Source: Solirubrobacterales bacterium (GTDB lineage: Bacteria > Actinomycetota > Thermoleophilia > Solirubrobacterales > JACPNS01). From it: a stretch of DNA of 41,267 nt. Positions 1 to 7,776 of the stretch are shown one piece after another. The notes under the pieces are model-generated. The model searched no databases. It was not told where the DNA came from and saw only the letters and a program-made list of their open reading frames with translations. The stretch spans positions 1 through 41,267 of the forward strand of contig JACPNS010000017.1 in the NCBI GenBank assembly GCA_016185345.1, in the 5' to 3' direction. The stretch's first letter is position 1, and each line of letters opens with the position of its first letter. Position numbers and translations under genes: made by a program.

Positions 1-1
1 C

Positions 2-1048
2 AAGGTGCTCTCCCACCAGGAGATCCGACTCCTCATCTCCGCCCTGAGAACCGGCATTGGCCCGGAGGAGTTCGACATCACCAAGCTCCACTACCACAAG
101 ATCATCCTGATGACCGACGCCGACGTCGACGGCGCGCACATCCGCACGCTTGCGCTCACGTTCCTATTCCGTCACATGCCAGAGCTGATCGCCGGCGGCT
201 TCATCTACATCGCCAAGCCGCCGCTGTACAAGATCAAGGTCAGCGGTAAGGACCGATACGTAGAAAAAGAGAACGAGCTCGAGGAAGTGCTTCTCACCAA
301 CAAGTACGAGAAGCTGAAGATCCACGAGATCACCGCGCCTTCCAAAAGCGCGAACGGCAAGAAGCCGAAAACGCTCGAGCTCACCGAGACGCGCTGGCAG
401 CGTTTCACCAAGTTGCTCAAGCAGCACCAGGGTTGGTCCACGGTGCTTCGCGCGGAGTACGGCCATGAGGCGATCGACTTCCTGGAGCGATCGAGCATCG
501 TCGCCGACGGCCTCACCAACCCTGAGGACGTCATCAAGTTCGCGCAGAACGGCAAGGACGACACGGCCAGCGTCACGGTCGATCTCGTCCGCGAAGACGC
601 CATCGAGCTGACGCTCAAGGGCATCGAGACCGAGACCGGCCACGCGCAGGTCCATCACCTGCCGCGCTCACTGTTTGAGGGCAAGGAGTTCCGCGAGTTC
701 GTGAAGGTGCAGACCGCGCTGACCGAGTTGATCGGCGAGCTGCCGGTCGAGGTCGAGCTCGACGGCTCCTTCGAGCGGGCCCGCTCGTACGAAGAAATCC
801 GCCAGAAGGTCATCAAGCTCGTCTCGAAGGGCGTGTCGATTTCGCGCTTCAAGGGACTGGGCGAGATGAACGCAGAACAGCTTGCTGAAACCACGATGAA
901 CCGCGACACGCGCACCCTCGCGCAGGTCTCGATCGAGGATGCCGCAGCCGCCGAGACGATGTTCTCGACGCTGATGGGCGACAAGGTCGAGCCGCGCAAG
1001 GCGTTCATCGACGAACACGCCAAGGAAGCGGTGAATATCGATGTCTAA
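2..1048 (+). CDS. gyrB: DNA gyrase subunit B, C-terminal part (5' truncated by window edge)
   Basis: This is the B subunit of DNA gyrase, the ATP-dependent type II topoisomerase that introduces negative supercoils. The frame is open to the left edge, so the GTG at 5 is an internal Val and the GHKL ATPase and transducer domains are missing. The Toprim metal-binding motif is visible as DADVD, at residues 38-42 counted from that Val. The C terminus carries the conserved FKGLGEMN and ETTM segments and ends in the EPRKAFI and NIDV-type tail. Between Toprim and FKGLGEMN lie roughly 180 residues instead of the short linker of Bacillus-type GyrB, an arrangement known from E. coli GyrB. The gene overlaps gyrA by 8 nt (TAA at 1046-1048, gyrA ATG at 1041), so the two are probably translationally coupled. 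The identification is firm. Confidence 0.97.
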   Translation, partial: KVLSHQEIRLLISALRTGIGPEEFDITKLHYHKIILMTDADVDGAHIRTLALTFLFRHMPELIAGGFIYIAKPPLYKIKVSGKDRYVEKENELEEVLLTNKYEKLKIHEITAPSKSANGKKPKTLELTETRWQRFTKLLKQHQGWSTVLRAEYGHEAIDFLERSSIVADGLTNPEDVIKFAQNGKDDTASVTVDLVREDAIELTLKGIETETGHAQVHHLPRSLFEGKEFREFVKVQTALTELIGELPVEVELDGSFERARSYEEIRQKVIKLVSKGVSISRFKGLGEMNAEQLAETTMNRDTRTLAQVSIEDAAAAETMFSTLMGDKVEPRKAFIDEHAKEAVNIDV

Positions 1049-3623
1049 TCAGGGACCGCTTGAAAGCGCCTACGAAGATCGGTCGCTAGAAGACGAGATG
1101 CGCTCGTCGTACATCGATTACGCGATGAGCGTGATCGTTGGGCGCGCACTCCCAGACGCCCGCGACGGATTGAAGCCAGTCCACCGTCGCGTCATCTTTG
1201 CGATGAACGAGCTCGGCCTCGGGCCCACCCGTCCGTACCGCAAGTGCGCAACGGTCGTCGGTGAAGTGATGGGTAACTACCACCCGCACGGCGACCAGTC
1301 GATCTACGACACGCTCGCTCGCCTGGCCCAGGACTTCGCGATCCGCGCGCCGCTCGTTGACGGCCAGGGTAACTTCGGCTCGGTCGACGGCGACCGCCCG
1401 GCGGCCATGCGTTACACCGAGGCGCGCATGGCGCGTGTCGCAAGTGAAATGGTGCGCGACATCGACGAGGACACCGTCGACTTCATGCCCAATTTCGACG
1501 GCTCCAAGATCGAGCCGGTTGTGCTTCCGAGCCGGTTCCCGAACCTGCTCGTCAACGGCTCGACCGGTATCGCCGTCGGTATGGCGACGAACATCCCGCC
1601 GCACAACCTCGGCGAAGTGATCGACGCAACGGTCGCGCTGATCGACAACCCCGACATCGACCTCGACGGTCTGATGGAACACATCGAGGGCCCAGACTTC
1701 CCGACCGGCGCGCACATCCTCGGTCGCTCGGGCATCCGCGAGGCATTCGAGACCGGCCGCGGCCGCGTGCGCATGCAGGCGGTCTGCCACATCGAGCCGA
1801 TCCAGCAGGGCAAAGAGGCGCTGATCGTCACCGAGCTTCCGTACATGGTTCGCAAGGGCGGCGAGGACGGACTGATCACGAAGATCGCCGCGCTCGCCCG
1901 CGACAAGAAGATCCCCGAGATCTCTGACCTGCGCGACGAGTCGGACCGCAACGGCATGCGCCTCGTGATCGAGCTCAAGCGCGACGTCATCCCTGACGTC
2001 GTCAAGAACAAGCTCTTCAAGCACACGCCGATGCAGCAGACCTTCGGCGTCAACACCGTCGCGCTGGTTGACGGCGTGCCGCAGACGCTCTCGCTCAAGG
2101 CAGCGCTCACGTACTACCTCTCGCACCAGAAAGAGGTCATCACCCGGCGCACGAAGTACCGCCTGCGCAAGGCTGAGTCGCGTGCTCACATCCTCGCCGG
2201 CCTTCTGATCGCCGTCGGAAACATCGACGAAGTCGTCGCGTTGATCCGCGCGTCTTCGGACCCGGATGCAGCCCGCGAAGGACTGATGACCAAGTTCGAG
2301 CTCTCGCGCGAACAGGCACAGGCGATCCTCGACCTCCGCCTCCAGCGCCTCACCGCGATGGAAGCCGACAAGATCCAGGCTGAGTTCGATGACCTGACTG
2401 AACAGATCAAAGAGCTGCGCACGCTGCTCGGCGAAGAGACCCTGATCTACAAGGTGATCCGCGAGGAACTGCTCGAAGTTCGCGAAGCGCACGCCGACGA
2501 GCGTCGCACGAAGATCCTCGACCAGGAAGGCGACATTCCGCTGGAAGATCTGATCGCCGACCGCCAGATGGTCATCTCGATCACTAACTCCGGCTACATC
2601 AAGTCGCTGCCCCTGGACACGTATCGCTCGCAGAAGCGCGGCGGCGTCGGCATCAAGGGCATGGACACGAAGGAAGACGATTACATCGAACACCTCTTCG
2701 TGACCAGCACCCACGACTTCCTGCTGTTCTTCACGAACCGCGGAAAGGTCTACCGCCAGAAGGTCTACGAACTGCCCGAGATGGCGCGCACGGCGAAGGG
2801 CCGCGCGCTCGTCAACCTGTTGCCGCTCCGCGAGGGCGAGCGCGTGCAGGCAGTCATCGCCACGCGAGACTTCAAGGAAGCGCAGTACCTGGCGTTCGCC
2901 ACGCGCAAGGGCCAGGTCAAGAAGACCGAGTTCCTCGAGTACAACACGCCGATCAAGGCCGACGGAATCATCGCGATCAACATCAAGGACGACGACGAGC
3001 TCGTGGCCGTGCGAACGACCACCGGCAACGACGACATCCTGATGATCAGCAAGTCCGGGCAGGCCGTTCGCTTCAAGGAAGAAGAAGCGCGCCCGATGGG
3101 TCGCTCGACCGGCGGCGTCCGCGGCATGAACGTCTCGCGCGAGATCAGCAAGGGCGTTCCCAACGAAGTCATTGCGATGGAAGTCGCCTCCGACGAGTGC
3201 GACTTGCTCGTCGTGACTCAGGGCGGGTACGGCAAGCGCACCGCGATGACCGAGTACCCGATCAAGGGCCGCGGAACGATGGGCGTCCAGACGATCAAGC
3301 TCACTGACAAGAAGGGCGGCCTCGCGGCCGCGCTGATTGTCCGCGAGGGCGACGAGTTGCTCTTCATGTCGCAGGGCGGAATGGTCCAGCGCACGAGCGC
3401 GGGCGAAATCTCTCAGTACAAGCGCGCTTCACAGGGCGTGCGCGTGATGAACATCAAGGAGGATGACGAAGTCTCTGCCGTCGCTCCGGTGATGGAGGGG
3501 TCCTCCGAGGACAAGGTCGTCGAAGAGGCTGCTTCTGCTGCGGCAGATGCGCCGTCGGCTTCAGATCAGCCGCAGCTCGCAGCCGACGTCTCGGCCGTAG
3601 AGCCTGAAGAAGACTCTGAGTAG
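1041..3623 (+). CDS. gyrA: DNA gyrase subunit A
   Basis: This is the DNA breakage-reunion subunit of gyrase, 860 aa, full length for the family. The N-terminal winged-helix domain contains the catalytic Tyr125 in AAMRYTEARM, flanked by the usual Arg. The quinolone-resistance region reads HPHGDQSIYD at residues 81-90, with Gln86 at the place of E. coli Ser83. The C-terminal beta-pinwheel begins near residue 505 and has a GyrA box-like QKRGGVG at about 531, the element needed for DNA wrapping and supercoiling, which supports GyrA rather than ParC. The last 45 residues are an acidic, Ala/Ser-rich tail. The gene lies directly behind gyrB with an 8-nt overlap and is followed after 9 nt by a convergent regulator gene. 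The call is certain; only the tail function is unknown. Confidence 0.98.
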   Translation: MSNQGPLESAYEDRSLEDEMRSSYIDYAMSVIVGRALPDARDGLKPVHRRVIFAMNELGLGPTRPYRKCATVVGEVMGNYHPHGDQSIYDTLARLAQDFAIRAPLVDGQGNFGSVDGDRPAAMRYTEARMARVASEMVRDIDEDTVDFMPNFDGSKIEPVVLPSRFPNLLVNGSTGIAVGMATNIPPHNLGEVIDATVALIDNPDIDLDGLMEHIEGPDFPTGAHILGRSGIREAFETGRGRVRMQAVCHIEPIQQGKEALIVTELPYMVRKGGEDGLITKIAALARDKKIPEISDLRDESDRNGMRLVIELKRDVIPDVVKNKLFKHTPMQQTFGVNTVALVDGVPQTLSLKAALTYYLSHQKEVITRRTKYRLRKAESRAHILAGLLIAVGNIDEVVALIRASSDPDAAREGLMTKFELSREQAQAILDLRLQRLTAMEADKIQAEFDDLTEQIKELRTLLGEETLIYKVIREELLEVREAHADERRTKILDQEGDIPLEDLIADRQMVISITNSGYIKSLPLDTYRSQKRGGVGIKGMDTKEDDYIEHLFVTSTHDFLLFFTNRGKVYRQKVYELPEMARTAKGRALVNLLPLREGERVQAVIATRDFKEAQYLAFATRKGQVKKTEFLEYNTPIKADGIIAINIKDDDELVAVRTTTGNDDILMISKSGQAVRFKEEEARPMGRSTGGVRGMNVSREISKGVPNEVIAMEVASDECDLLVVTQGGYGKRTAMTEYPIKGRGTMGVQTIKLTDKKGGLAAALIVREGDELLFMSQGGMVQRTSAGEISQYKRASQGVRVMNIKEDDEVSAVAPVMEGSSEDKVVEEAASAAADAPSASDQPQLAADVSAVEPEEDSE

Positions 3624-3624
3624 C

Positions 3625-3671
3625 GATCGACCTCAGTCGATCAAGCCGTGGCGCATCGCCTGCGCCACGGC
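3625..3671. terminator. Two GC-rich hairpins between gyrA and the convergent response regulator
   Basis: Directly after the gyrA stop there is a perfect 7-bp inverted repeat (GATCGAC, 4-nt loop, GTCGATC; 3625-3642). It is followed by a perfect 11-bp stem (GCCGTGGCGCA at 3645-3655, 5-nt loop, TGCGCCACGGC at 3661-3671). Neither has a U-tract. The second stem lies inside the end of the convergent response regulator gene. Placement between convergent genes suggests a bidirectional transcription barrier of the tail-less type proposed for high-GC bacteria. That role is inference. Confidence 0.45.
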
Positions 3672-4280
3672 AGCCGCTCGTTCTGACACGCCAAGCTTGT
3701 CGTAAATGCGCGTGAGGTGGGTCTTGACCGTGCTTTCCGCGAGGTGCAGCTTGGTCGCAATTTCAGCGGCCGTGAAGCCCTCGGCGACTTCGCGCAGGAT
3801 CTCCAGCTCGCGATCGGAGAGCATTGGTCCGGGCGGGCTGCGATGTGCGCGAATCTGTTCGGCAAGTCCCCCGAGGAGCTCCTTGGGCAGCACGGTCTCG
3901 CCGCCGGCCACGGCAACGATTGCCTCGACCAGCTCCCCAGGCCCTGCCGTCTTGCGCTCGAAGCCCGAGGCGCCTGCCTCGATTAACGCGTAGACGACTT
4001 CGCTGTCGCCGTCCCCGGAGAGCACGAGCACACGCGTGTCCAACTCTTCTGAGACCACGCACTTGAGCACTTCAACTCCGTCAATGTCCGGGAGGCCGAG
4101 GTCGAGCACGCACACCTGTGGGCTCAGATCTCGCACGGCCTTCATGGCCTCGCGACCGGAACCGGTTGCGGCAACAACCTTCATGTCGTCGCGCGCTCGA
4201 ATCGCTCGGGTGAGCGCTTCACGGAACATCGGGTGGTCCTCGACCACGACTACGTCGATCATTTCGGTTGTTGTTGTCAC
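3633..4280 (-). CDS. LuxR/NarL-family response regulator
   Basis: This is a 215-aa two-component response regulator. The N-terminal receiver domain (about 8-125) has the acidic pair in VVVEDH, the phosphoacceptor Asp60 in VLDLGLP and the later conserved Lys in the GFERK segment. The C-terminal part (about 150-212) is a LuxR-type helix-turn-helix (LSDRELEILREVAEG, then IATKLHLAESTVKTHL), so it should bind DNA as a dimer when phosphorylated. The start is a GTG that overlaps the TGA of the upstream HD-GYP gene by 4 nt (GTGA), indicating coupled translation. It is the last gene of a three-gene operon whose first gene is a hybrid histidine kinase, the probable phosphodonor. Target genes cannot be read from the window. 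Confidence 0.93.
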   Translation of the reverse strand: MTTTTEMIDVVVVEDHPMFREALTRAIRARDDMKVVAATGSGREAMKAVRDLSPQVCVLDLGLPDIDGVEVLKCVVSEELDTRVLVLSGDGDSEVVYALIEAGASGFERKTAGPGELVEAIVAVAGGETVLPKELLGGLAEQIRAHRSPPGPMLSDRELEILREVAEGFTAAEIATKLHLAESTVKTHLTRIYDKLGVSERAAAVAQAMRHGLID

Positions 4281-5353
4281 AGGATCAGCTCATCAAAGTG
4301 CTCGAGAAACACTTCAGTTAGGCGTGGGTCGAATTGACTTCCAGATCCATCGGAAATCTCGCGCAGTGCCGTCTCGATCGGCAATGCGACGCGGTAAGGG
4401 CGGTCGGTTGTGATTGCACTGAATACGTCGACGATTTGAACGATTCGCGCAGACGCCGGAATCGCGTCGTTCGCGATGGCATTCGGGTAGCCGGTTCCGT
4501 CCCAGCGTTCATGATGTGAACGCGCGATCTCAGCGCCTAGCTGAAGCAGCGGATTGCTCGAGCCATGGAGCATTCGATACCCAATCTCCGTATGACTTTC
4601 CATTATGTGTCGCTCTGACTCGGTCAGCGGGCCCGGCTTCAGCAGTACCTGGTCAGAGACGCCGATCTTGCCGACATCGTGCATCGCGCTGGCCGAGGCG
4701 AGTGAGTTGGCGTCGGCTGCGGAGTAGCCCTGCTTGCGCGCAAAGCGTTCGACGATCTTGATCATTCCGTCCATGTGTTCTGCGGTAACGCGGTCTCTGG
4801 CTTCCACGGCCATGCTCAACCGCTGGAGCATCTCTACGCGGGAGGATTCGAGTTCTCCGATAGCCGAGCTGAGCGAGGCGGTGCGCTCGAGCAGTCGCTG
4901 CTCGAGTCGATCGGTGTAATCGCGATGTGCGAGTTCGAGCGTGCGACGGCGTAGGGCGTTCGAGGCGTTGATCAAGAGTTCGACTCCGCGAAAGGGCTTG
5001 ACTATGTACCCGTAAGCGCCAAATCCGAGCGCGATCTCAGCGGTTCGCACGTCATCGGTTCCCGTGACCATGATTACCGCGGCGTCTGCCCGTAGAGCCG
5101 GCAGCTCTCGTAACAGTTCGATTCCAGATTCGCCTGACAGCCCGATGTCGAGAACGACCAGGTCGAAGTGAACGGTCTGAAGCAGCGTCCGAGCATCGCT
5201 CACGCCGTCGGCGGTCTCGCAGTGATATCGGTCGGCCAGTGCGCGTTCCATCAAAGCGCGCTGTTGCGGCTCGTCGTCGATGATCAGTACGGAGCTGCGA
5301 AGTTCAGCGGATTCGGTCGCAGGCTGGTTCGGTGTCAGTTCAGTACTCGTCAT
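4277..5353 (-). CDS. HD-GYP domain response regulator (probable cyclic-di-GMP phosphodiesterase)
   Basis: This 358-aa cytoplasmic protein has an RpfG-like architecture. The receiver domain occupies about residues 21-135, with IIDDE and phosphoacceptor Asp69 in VVLDIG. A helical, probably coiled-coil linker follows (about 136-185). The C-terminal HD-GYP domain shows H225-D226 in MHDVGKIG, HH at 280-281 and the signature DGTGYP ending at 290, followed by the conserved QIVDVFSAITTDRPYR-type helix. All hallmark residues of an active c-di-GMP phosphodiesterase appear present, so degradation of c-di-GMP under phosphorelay control is the best prediction. It starts with ATG overlapping the kinase stop (ATGA) and its stop overlaps the LuxR-type regulator start, so it is the middle gene of a coupled operon. 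Confidence 0.93.
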   Translation of the reverse strand: MTSTELTPNQPATESAELRSSVLIIDDEPQQRALMERALADRYHCETADGVSDARTLLQTVHFDLVVLDIGLSGESGIELLRELPALRADAAVIMVTGTDDVRTAEIALGFGAYGYIVKPFRGVELLINASNALRRRTLELAHRDYTDRLEQRLLERTASLSSAIGELESSRVEMLQRLSMAVEARDRVTAEHMDGMIKIVERFARKQGYSAADANSLASASAMHDVGKIGVSDQVLLKPGPLTESERHIMESHTEIGYRMLHGSSNPLLQLGAEIARSHHERWDGTGYPNAIANDAIPASARIVQIVDVFSAITTDRPYRVALPIETALREISDGSGSQFDPRLTEVFLEHFDELIL

Positions 5354-6984
5354 ACCGCTCGCTTCTCGAGGACGCGCTCAACCTCGCCGAGCAGGTCATT
5401 GACCGTGAACGGCTTCTCGATCAGATCGACGCTTTCGCGTTCGTCGTCCACGCGGTGCAGCGCAAGGTCGCTGTAGCCCGACATGAACAGCACCGGGAGG
5501 TCCGGCTTCAACTCAATGGCGCGGTCGGCCAGTTCGCCGCCCTGCAGATCAGGCATCACGAGATCAGTCAGGAGCAGGTCGATGTGCTCTTCGGGGTCGC
5601 GAAGCAGCTCAAGTGCCTCGCCGGCGCGTGCAAATGAGACGACGTCGTAACCGTTGGTCGAGAGTGCGCGCACGACCATTCGTCGCACCGATTGTTCGTC
5701 CTCCACGACCAGGACGCGTTCGCTGTTGCCGCGTGCGCGACGCGGGGAGGCCTCGCGCAATGGAGAGCTCGCCGCGACTTCAATCGCGGGCAGGTGGATT
5801 TCAACGGTTGTACCAACCCCCAACTCCGAGTGCAGAAAGATGTCGCCGCCGTGACTCCGGACAATGCCGTAAACGGTGGCCAGGCCGAGCCCGGTTCCCT
5901 GAGGCTTGGGCTTGGTCGTGAAAAACGGCTCGAACGCGCGTTCAACGGTTTCAGCGTCCATGCCGACTCCCGCATCCCGCACGGTGAGCCGAATGTGACG
6001 ACCGGGCTCGACGAGGCCTGCGCGGCCGGAGACGAAGTCGTCGTCGAGCTCAACGTTCGCGGTTTCGATTGTCAGGGGGCCGCCGTCGGGCATGGCGTCG
6101 CGGGCATTCACCGCAAGGTTGAGCACGACCTGCTCGATCTGACTCGGATCCGCGACAACACCCCACAGCTCGGGATCGAATTGCGTTTCAAGCGTCACGT
6201 GTTCGCCGATCACTCTGCGCAGGAGCCGCTCGAGTTCCTCGAGCGTCGAATTGAGCTCCATTGAGCGAGGCGCGACGTCGTCATTCCTGCTGAACATCAG
6301 AAGTTGATTGGTCAGGGCGGCTGCGCGGTGAGCGGCCGACTGAATCTGCTCGACGTCGTCGCGCACGGTCGGCAGGTCTTCGAGTTCGGCGGCGGCGAAT
6401 TCGGCGTAGTTGATTATCACACCCAATAGATTGTTGAAGTCATGGGCGATACCCCCAGCGAGCTGGCCAATGCTCTCCATGCGGCGCGCCTGATCAAGCT
6501 CGAGTCGTTGCTCGAGTTCATTGCGCTCTCTCTCGAGCACGAGTCGCTCGCTGATGTCGCGCGTCGCGGCGATCCGAATGGGACCCTCCGATGATTGTGC
6601 GTAGGACACCGTGATCTCGGCCGGAAACTCCTCACCGTTCGCGCGACGCACGAACAGCGGTTGTTCGAGGCCGATAGTGCGACGGTGCGGGTGATCGAAG
6701 AATTCGTCGCGGTCCCGCTTCAACTCCTCATGGAGTCGTCCAGGCGCCAGATCGAACACCGACATACCGATCAGCTGTTCTCGTGGATAACCAAATACGT
6801 TGGTCGCCTCTGCGTTTGCGAGGACGATCGTGCCATCAGCACGGCTACCGATAGTTGCGTCCGGGATCAGCTCCAGAAATTCGTCGAAGTTAACGAGCGC
6901 CGTGTCTGCGGCCTCCACGTTGATCTCCCGAGGAAAATTGTTCTGCCCCGATAGCGAGGCGGCGACTGGGTTCAACTTACTCAT
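5350..6984 (-). CDS. Soluble PAS-containing hybrid histidine kinase with C-terminal receiver
   Basis: This sensor kinase is about 544 aa from the chosen ATG at 6984. No membrane segment is visible, so it should sense a cytoplasmic signal. A PAS domain spans about residues 30-150 (IGSRADGTIVLANAEA, then FGYPREQLIG). The HisKA helix holds His181 in GGIAHDFNNLLG, the ATPase domain has an N box near NARDAMP and a GTGLGL lid at about 363-368, and a receiver domain (423-541) has phosphoacceptor Asp474 in LLTDLVMP and Lys524. An in-frame GTG at 7143 would add 53 residues, but that stretch is Arg/Ser/Leu-rich and AT-richer and resembles non-coding DNA; ATG at 6987 or 6984 is preferred, although no good Shine-Dalgarno sequence precedes either. 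It is the first gene of the operon with the HD-GYP and LuxR regulators. Confidence 0.88.
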   Translation of the reverse strand: MSKLNPVAASLSGQNNFPREINVEAADTALVNFDEFLELIPDATIGSRADGTIVLANAEATNVFGYPREQLIGMSVFDLAPGRLHEELKRDRDEFFDHPHRRTIGLEQPLFVRRANGEEFPAEITVSYAQSSEGPIRIAATRDISERLVLERERNELEQRLELDQARRMESIGQLAGGIAHDFNNLLGVIINYAEFAAAELEDLPTVRDDVEQIQSAAHRAAALTNQLLMFSRNDDVAPRSMELNSTLEELERLLRRVIGEHVTLETQFDPELWGVVADPSQIEQVVLNLAVNARDAMPDGGPLTIETANVELDDDFVSGRAGLVEPGRHIRLTVRDAGVGMDAETVERAFEPFFTTKPKPQGTGLGLATVYGIVRSHGGDIFLHSELGVGTTVEIHLPAIEVAASSPLREASPRRARGNSERVLVVEDEQSVRRMVVRALSTNGYDVVSFARAGEALELLRDPEEHIDLLLTDLVMPDLQGGELADRAIELKPDLPVLFMSGYSDLALHRVDDERESVDLIEKPFTVNDLLGEVERVLEKRAV

Positions 6985-7004
6985 CATCGGTAGGAGACGA
7001 ATCA

Positions 7005-7016
7005 TTCGTATACGAA
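7005..7016. promoter_or_regulatory. 12-bp perfect palindrome upstream of the kinase operon
   Basis: TTCGTATACGAA is a perfect palindrome centred 26-27 nt before the chosen start of the hybrid kinase. Its position fits an operator or a site within the kinase promoter. No known regulator consensus is claimed. Confidence 0.35.
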
Positions 7017-7276
7017 GCAATCTCGTCGATTTGACGACGTAGCTTCTGTAGAGACATTCACTTAATTGGTGTACCCATAGATCGGCCTCGGATACCGGAC
7101 CCATTAGTCCGTTCGGACGAACCGATGGGATCGAGCGATCCACGCCAGTTTTAAGTCCGATCGCACGATCCTGAGAATGCCTGCAATCCCGATACTCCTG
7201 GAGACAAATGAGATCGCGCCCTTGAGCGACTCAGCAGGTAGGAAGAACATGTCTGCGTTCTATCCCGCCCATAAGG

Positions 7277-7330
7277 CCCGTCTGATACCAACCAAGCACG
7301 GATGCTGTTGGTATCAGGCGGGTTTTCTCT
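7277..7330 (+). terminator. Rho-independent terminator-like hairpin (orphan)
   Basis: An 11-bp perfect core stem (CTGATACCAAC at 7282-7292, GTTGGTATCAG at 7307-7317) is extended by a G-U pair and CCCG/CGGG to about 16 bp, with a 14-nt loop. It is followed on the plus strand by TTTTCTCTTT. The minus-strand side has no T-run, so it acts, if at all, on plus-strand transcripts. No plus-strand gene ends here: upstream is the start region of a minus-strand operon. It might end an unannotated small RNA or be left over from a deleted gene. Confidence 0.65.
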
Positions 7331-7439
7331 TTGCTTCAAGCGTTGCGAACAGCTTTGTGCGCGCAGTATCCAGCACTCGGAAGAAGCGATTTTCACATGG
7401 GTTTCGTCTTTTACTCGGCCAGGCGTGGAATGCGACGCT

Positions 7440-7776
7440 CGCTGTCTTCTCGACGAGCTTGGAGATTGCGCCGACTTCGAAGGCAACGCTTGGGGCGAGG
7501 CACTGTTCGAACTCGTGGCCTCGCCTCTGCTGCTGGACGAACTGCCCGAGGCGTTGGAGCGCCCTAGAATACGCACGCGATTGGCTGAAGGGGCGGCAAC
7601 CCGGCTTCTCTCGCTGATGAGATCGCAAGCCCACATCATCGACGACCTGGCCCATCGATCTTGCGTTGTCATTGAACGCCGCCCCAGTGAGCGGAGACCG
7701 CCACCTCACAGATCTGCGAGGGACGATCCCCGTATTTTCACCGGCGGAGTTCCTGGACTACTTGGCAGCCGCGTAA
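7440..7776 (+). pseudogene. Decayed PIN-domain (putative toxin, COG1569/PIN_3-like) gene
   Basis: Two pieces of one PIN-family protein lie in different frames. In the first frame, about 7440-7640, there is a possible start remnant RCLLD and then a clear FELVASPLLLDELPEALERPRIRT-type helix pair and a RLLSLMRSQAHIIDD segment. In another frame, about 7655-7776, the C terminus reads DLALSLNAAPVSGDRHLTDL and then [16 protein letters not shown] before TAA. The piece normally between them (about 20-25 residues including an acidic active-site motif) is missing, so both a deletion and a frameshift are indicated. The canonical N-terminal D-x-N motif is not recognisable. Intact relatives are VapC-like ribonuclease toxins; this copy should be inactive. 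It overlaps the 3' end of the convergent sod gene by 19 nt. No antitoxin partner is visible. Confidence 0.7.

Larger units (their letters stand above)
6985..7439. other. Gene-poor region upstream of the hybrid kinase
   Basis: About 450 nt separate the kinase start from the remnant of a PIN-domain gene. The composition is AT-richer than the flanks. Open frames here give low-complexity proteins with no recognisable motif. The stretch contains a perfect 12-bp palindrome (TTCGTATACGAA, 7005-7016) about 21 nt before the kinase start, which could be an operator, and a strong plus-strand terminator-like hairpin (7277-7330). A promoter for the kinase operon should lie here, but no convincing -35/-10 pair could be assigned. 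Confidence 0.6.

Noticed and set aside
1086-2714. 542-aa open frame on the minus strand opposite gyrA
   Set aside because: Composition is rich in Arg, Asp, Val and Leu without motifs, and it lies fully antisense to gyrA; it is a GC-driven shadow frame.
7151-7672. 173-aa minus-strand frame upstream of the kinase
   Set aside because: Ser/Arg-rich without motifs and antisense to the PIN remnant; no evidence for a gene.
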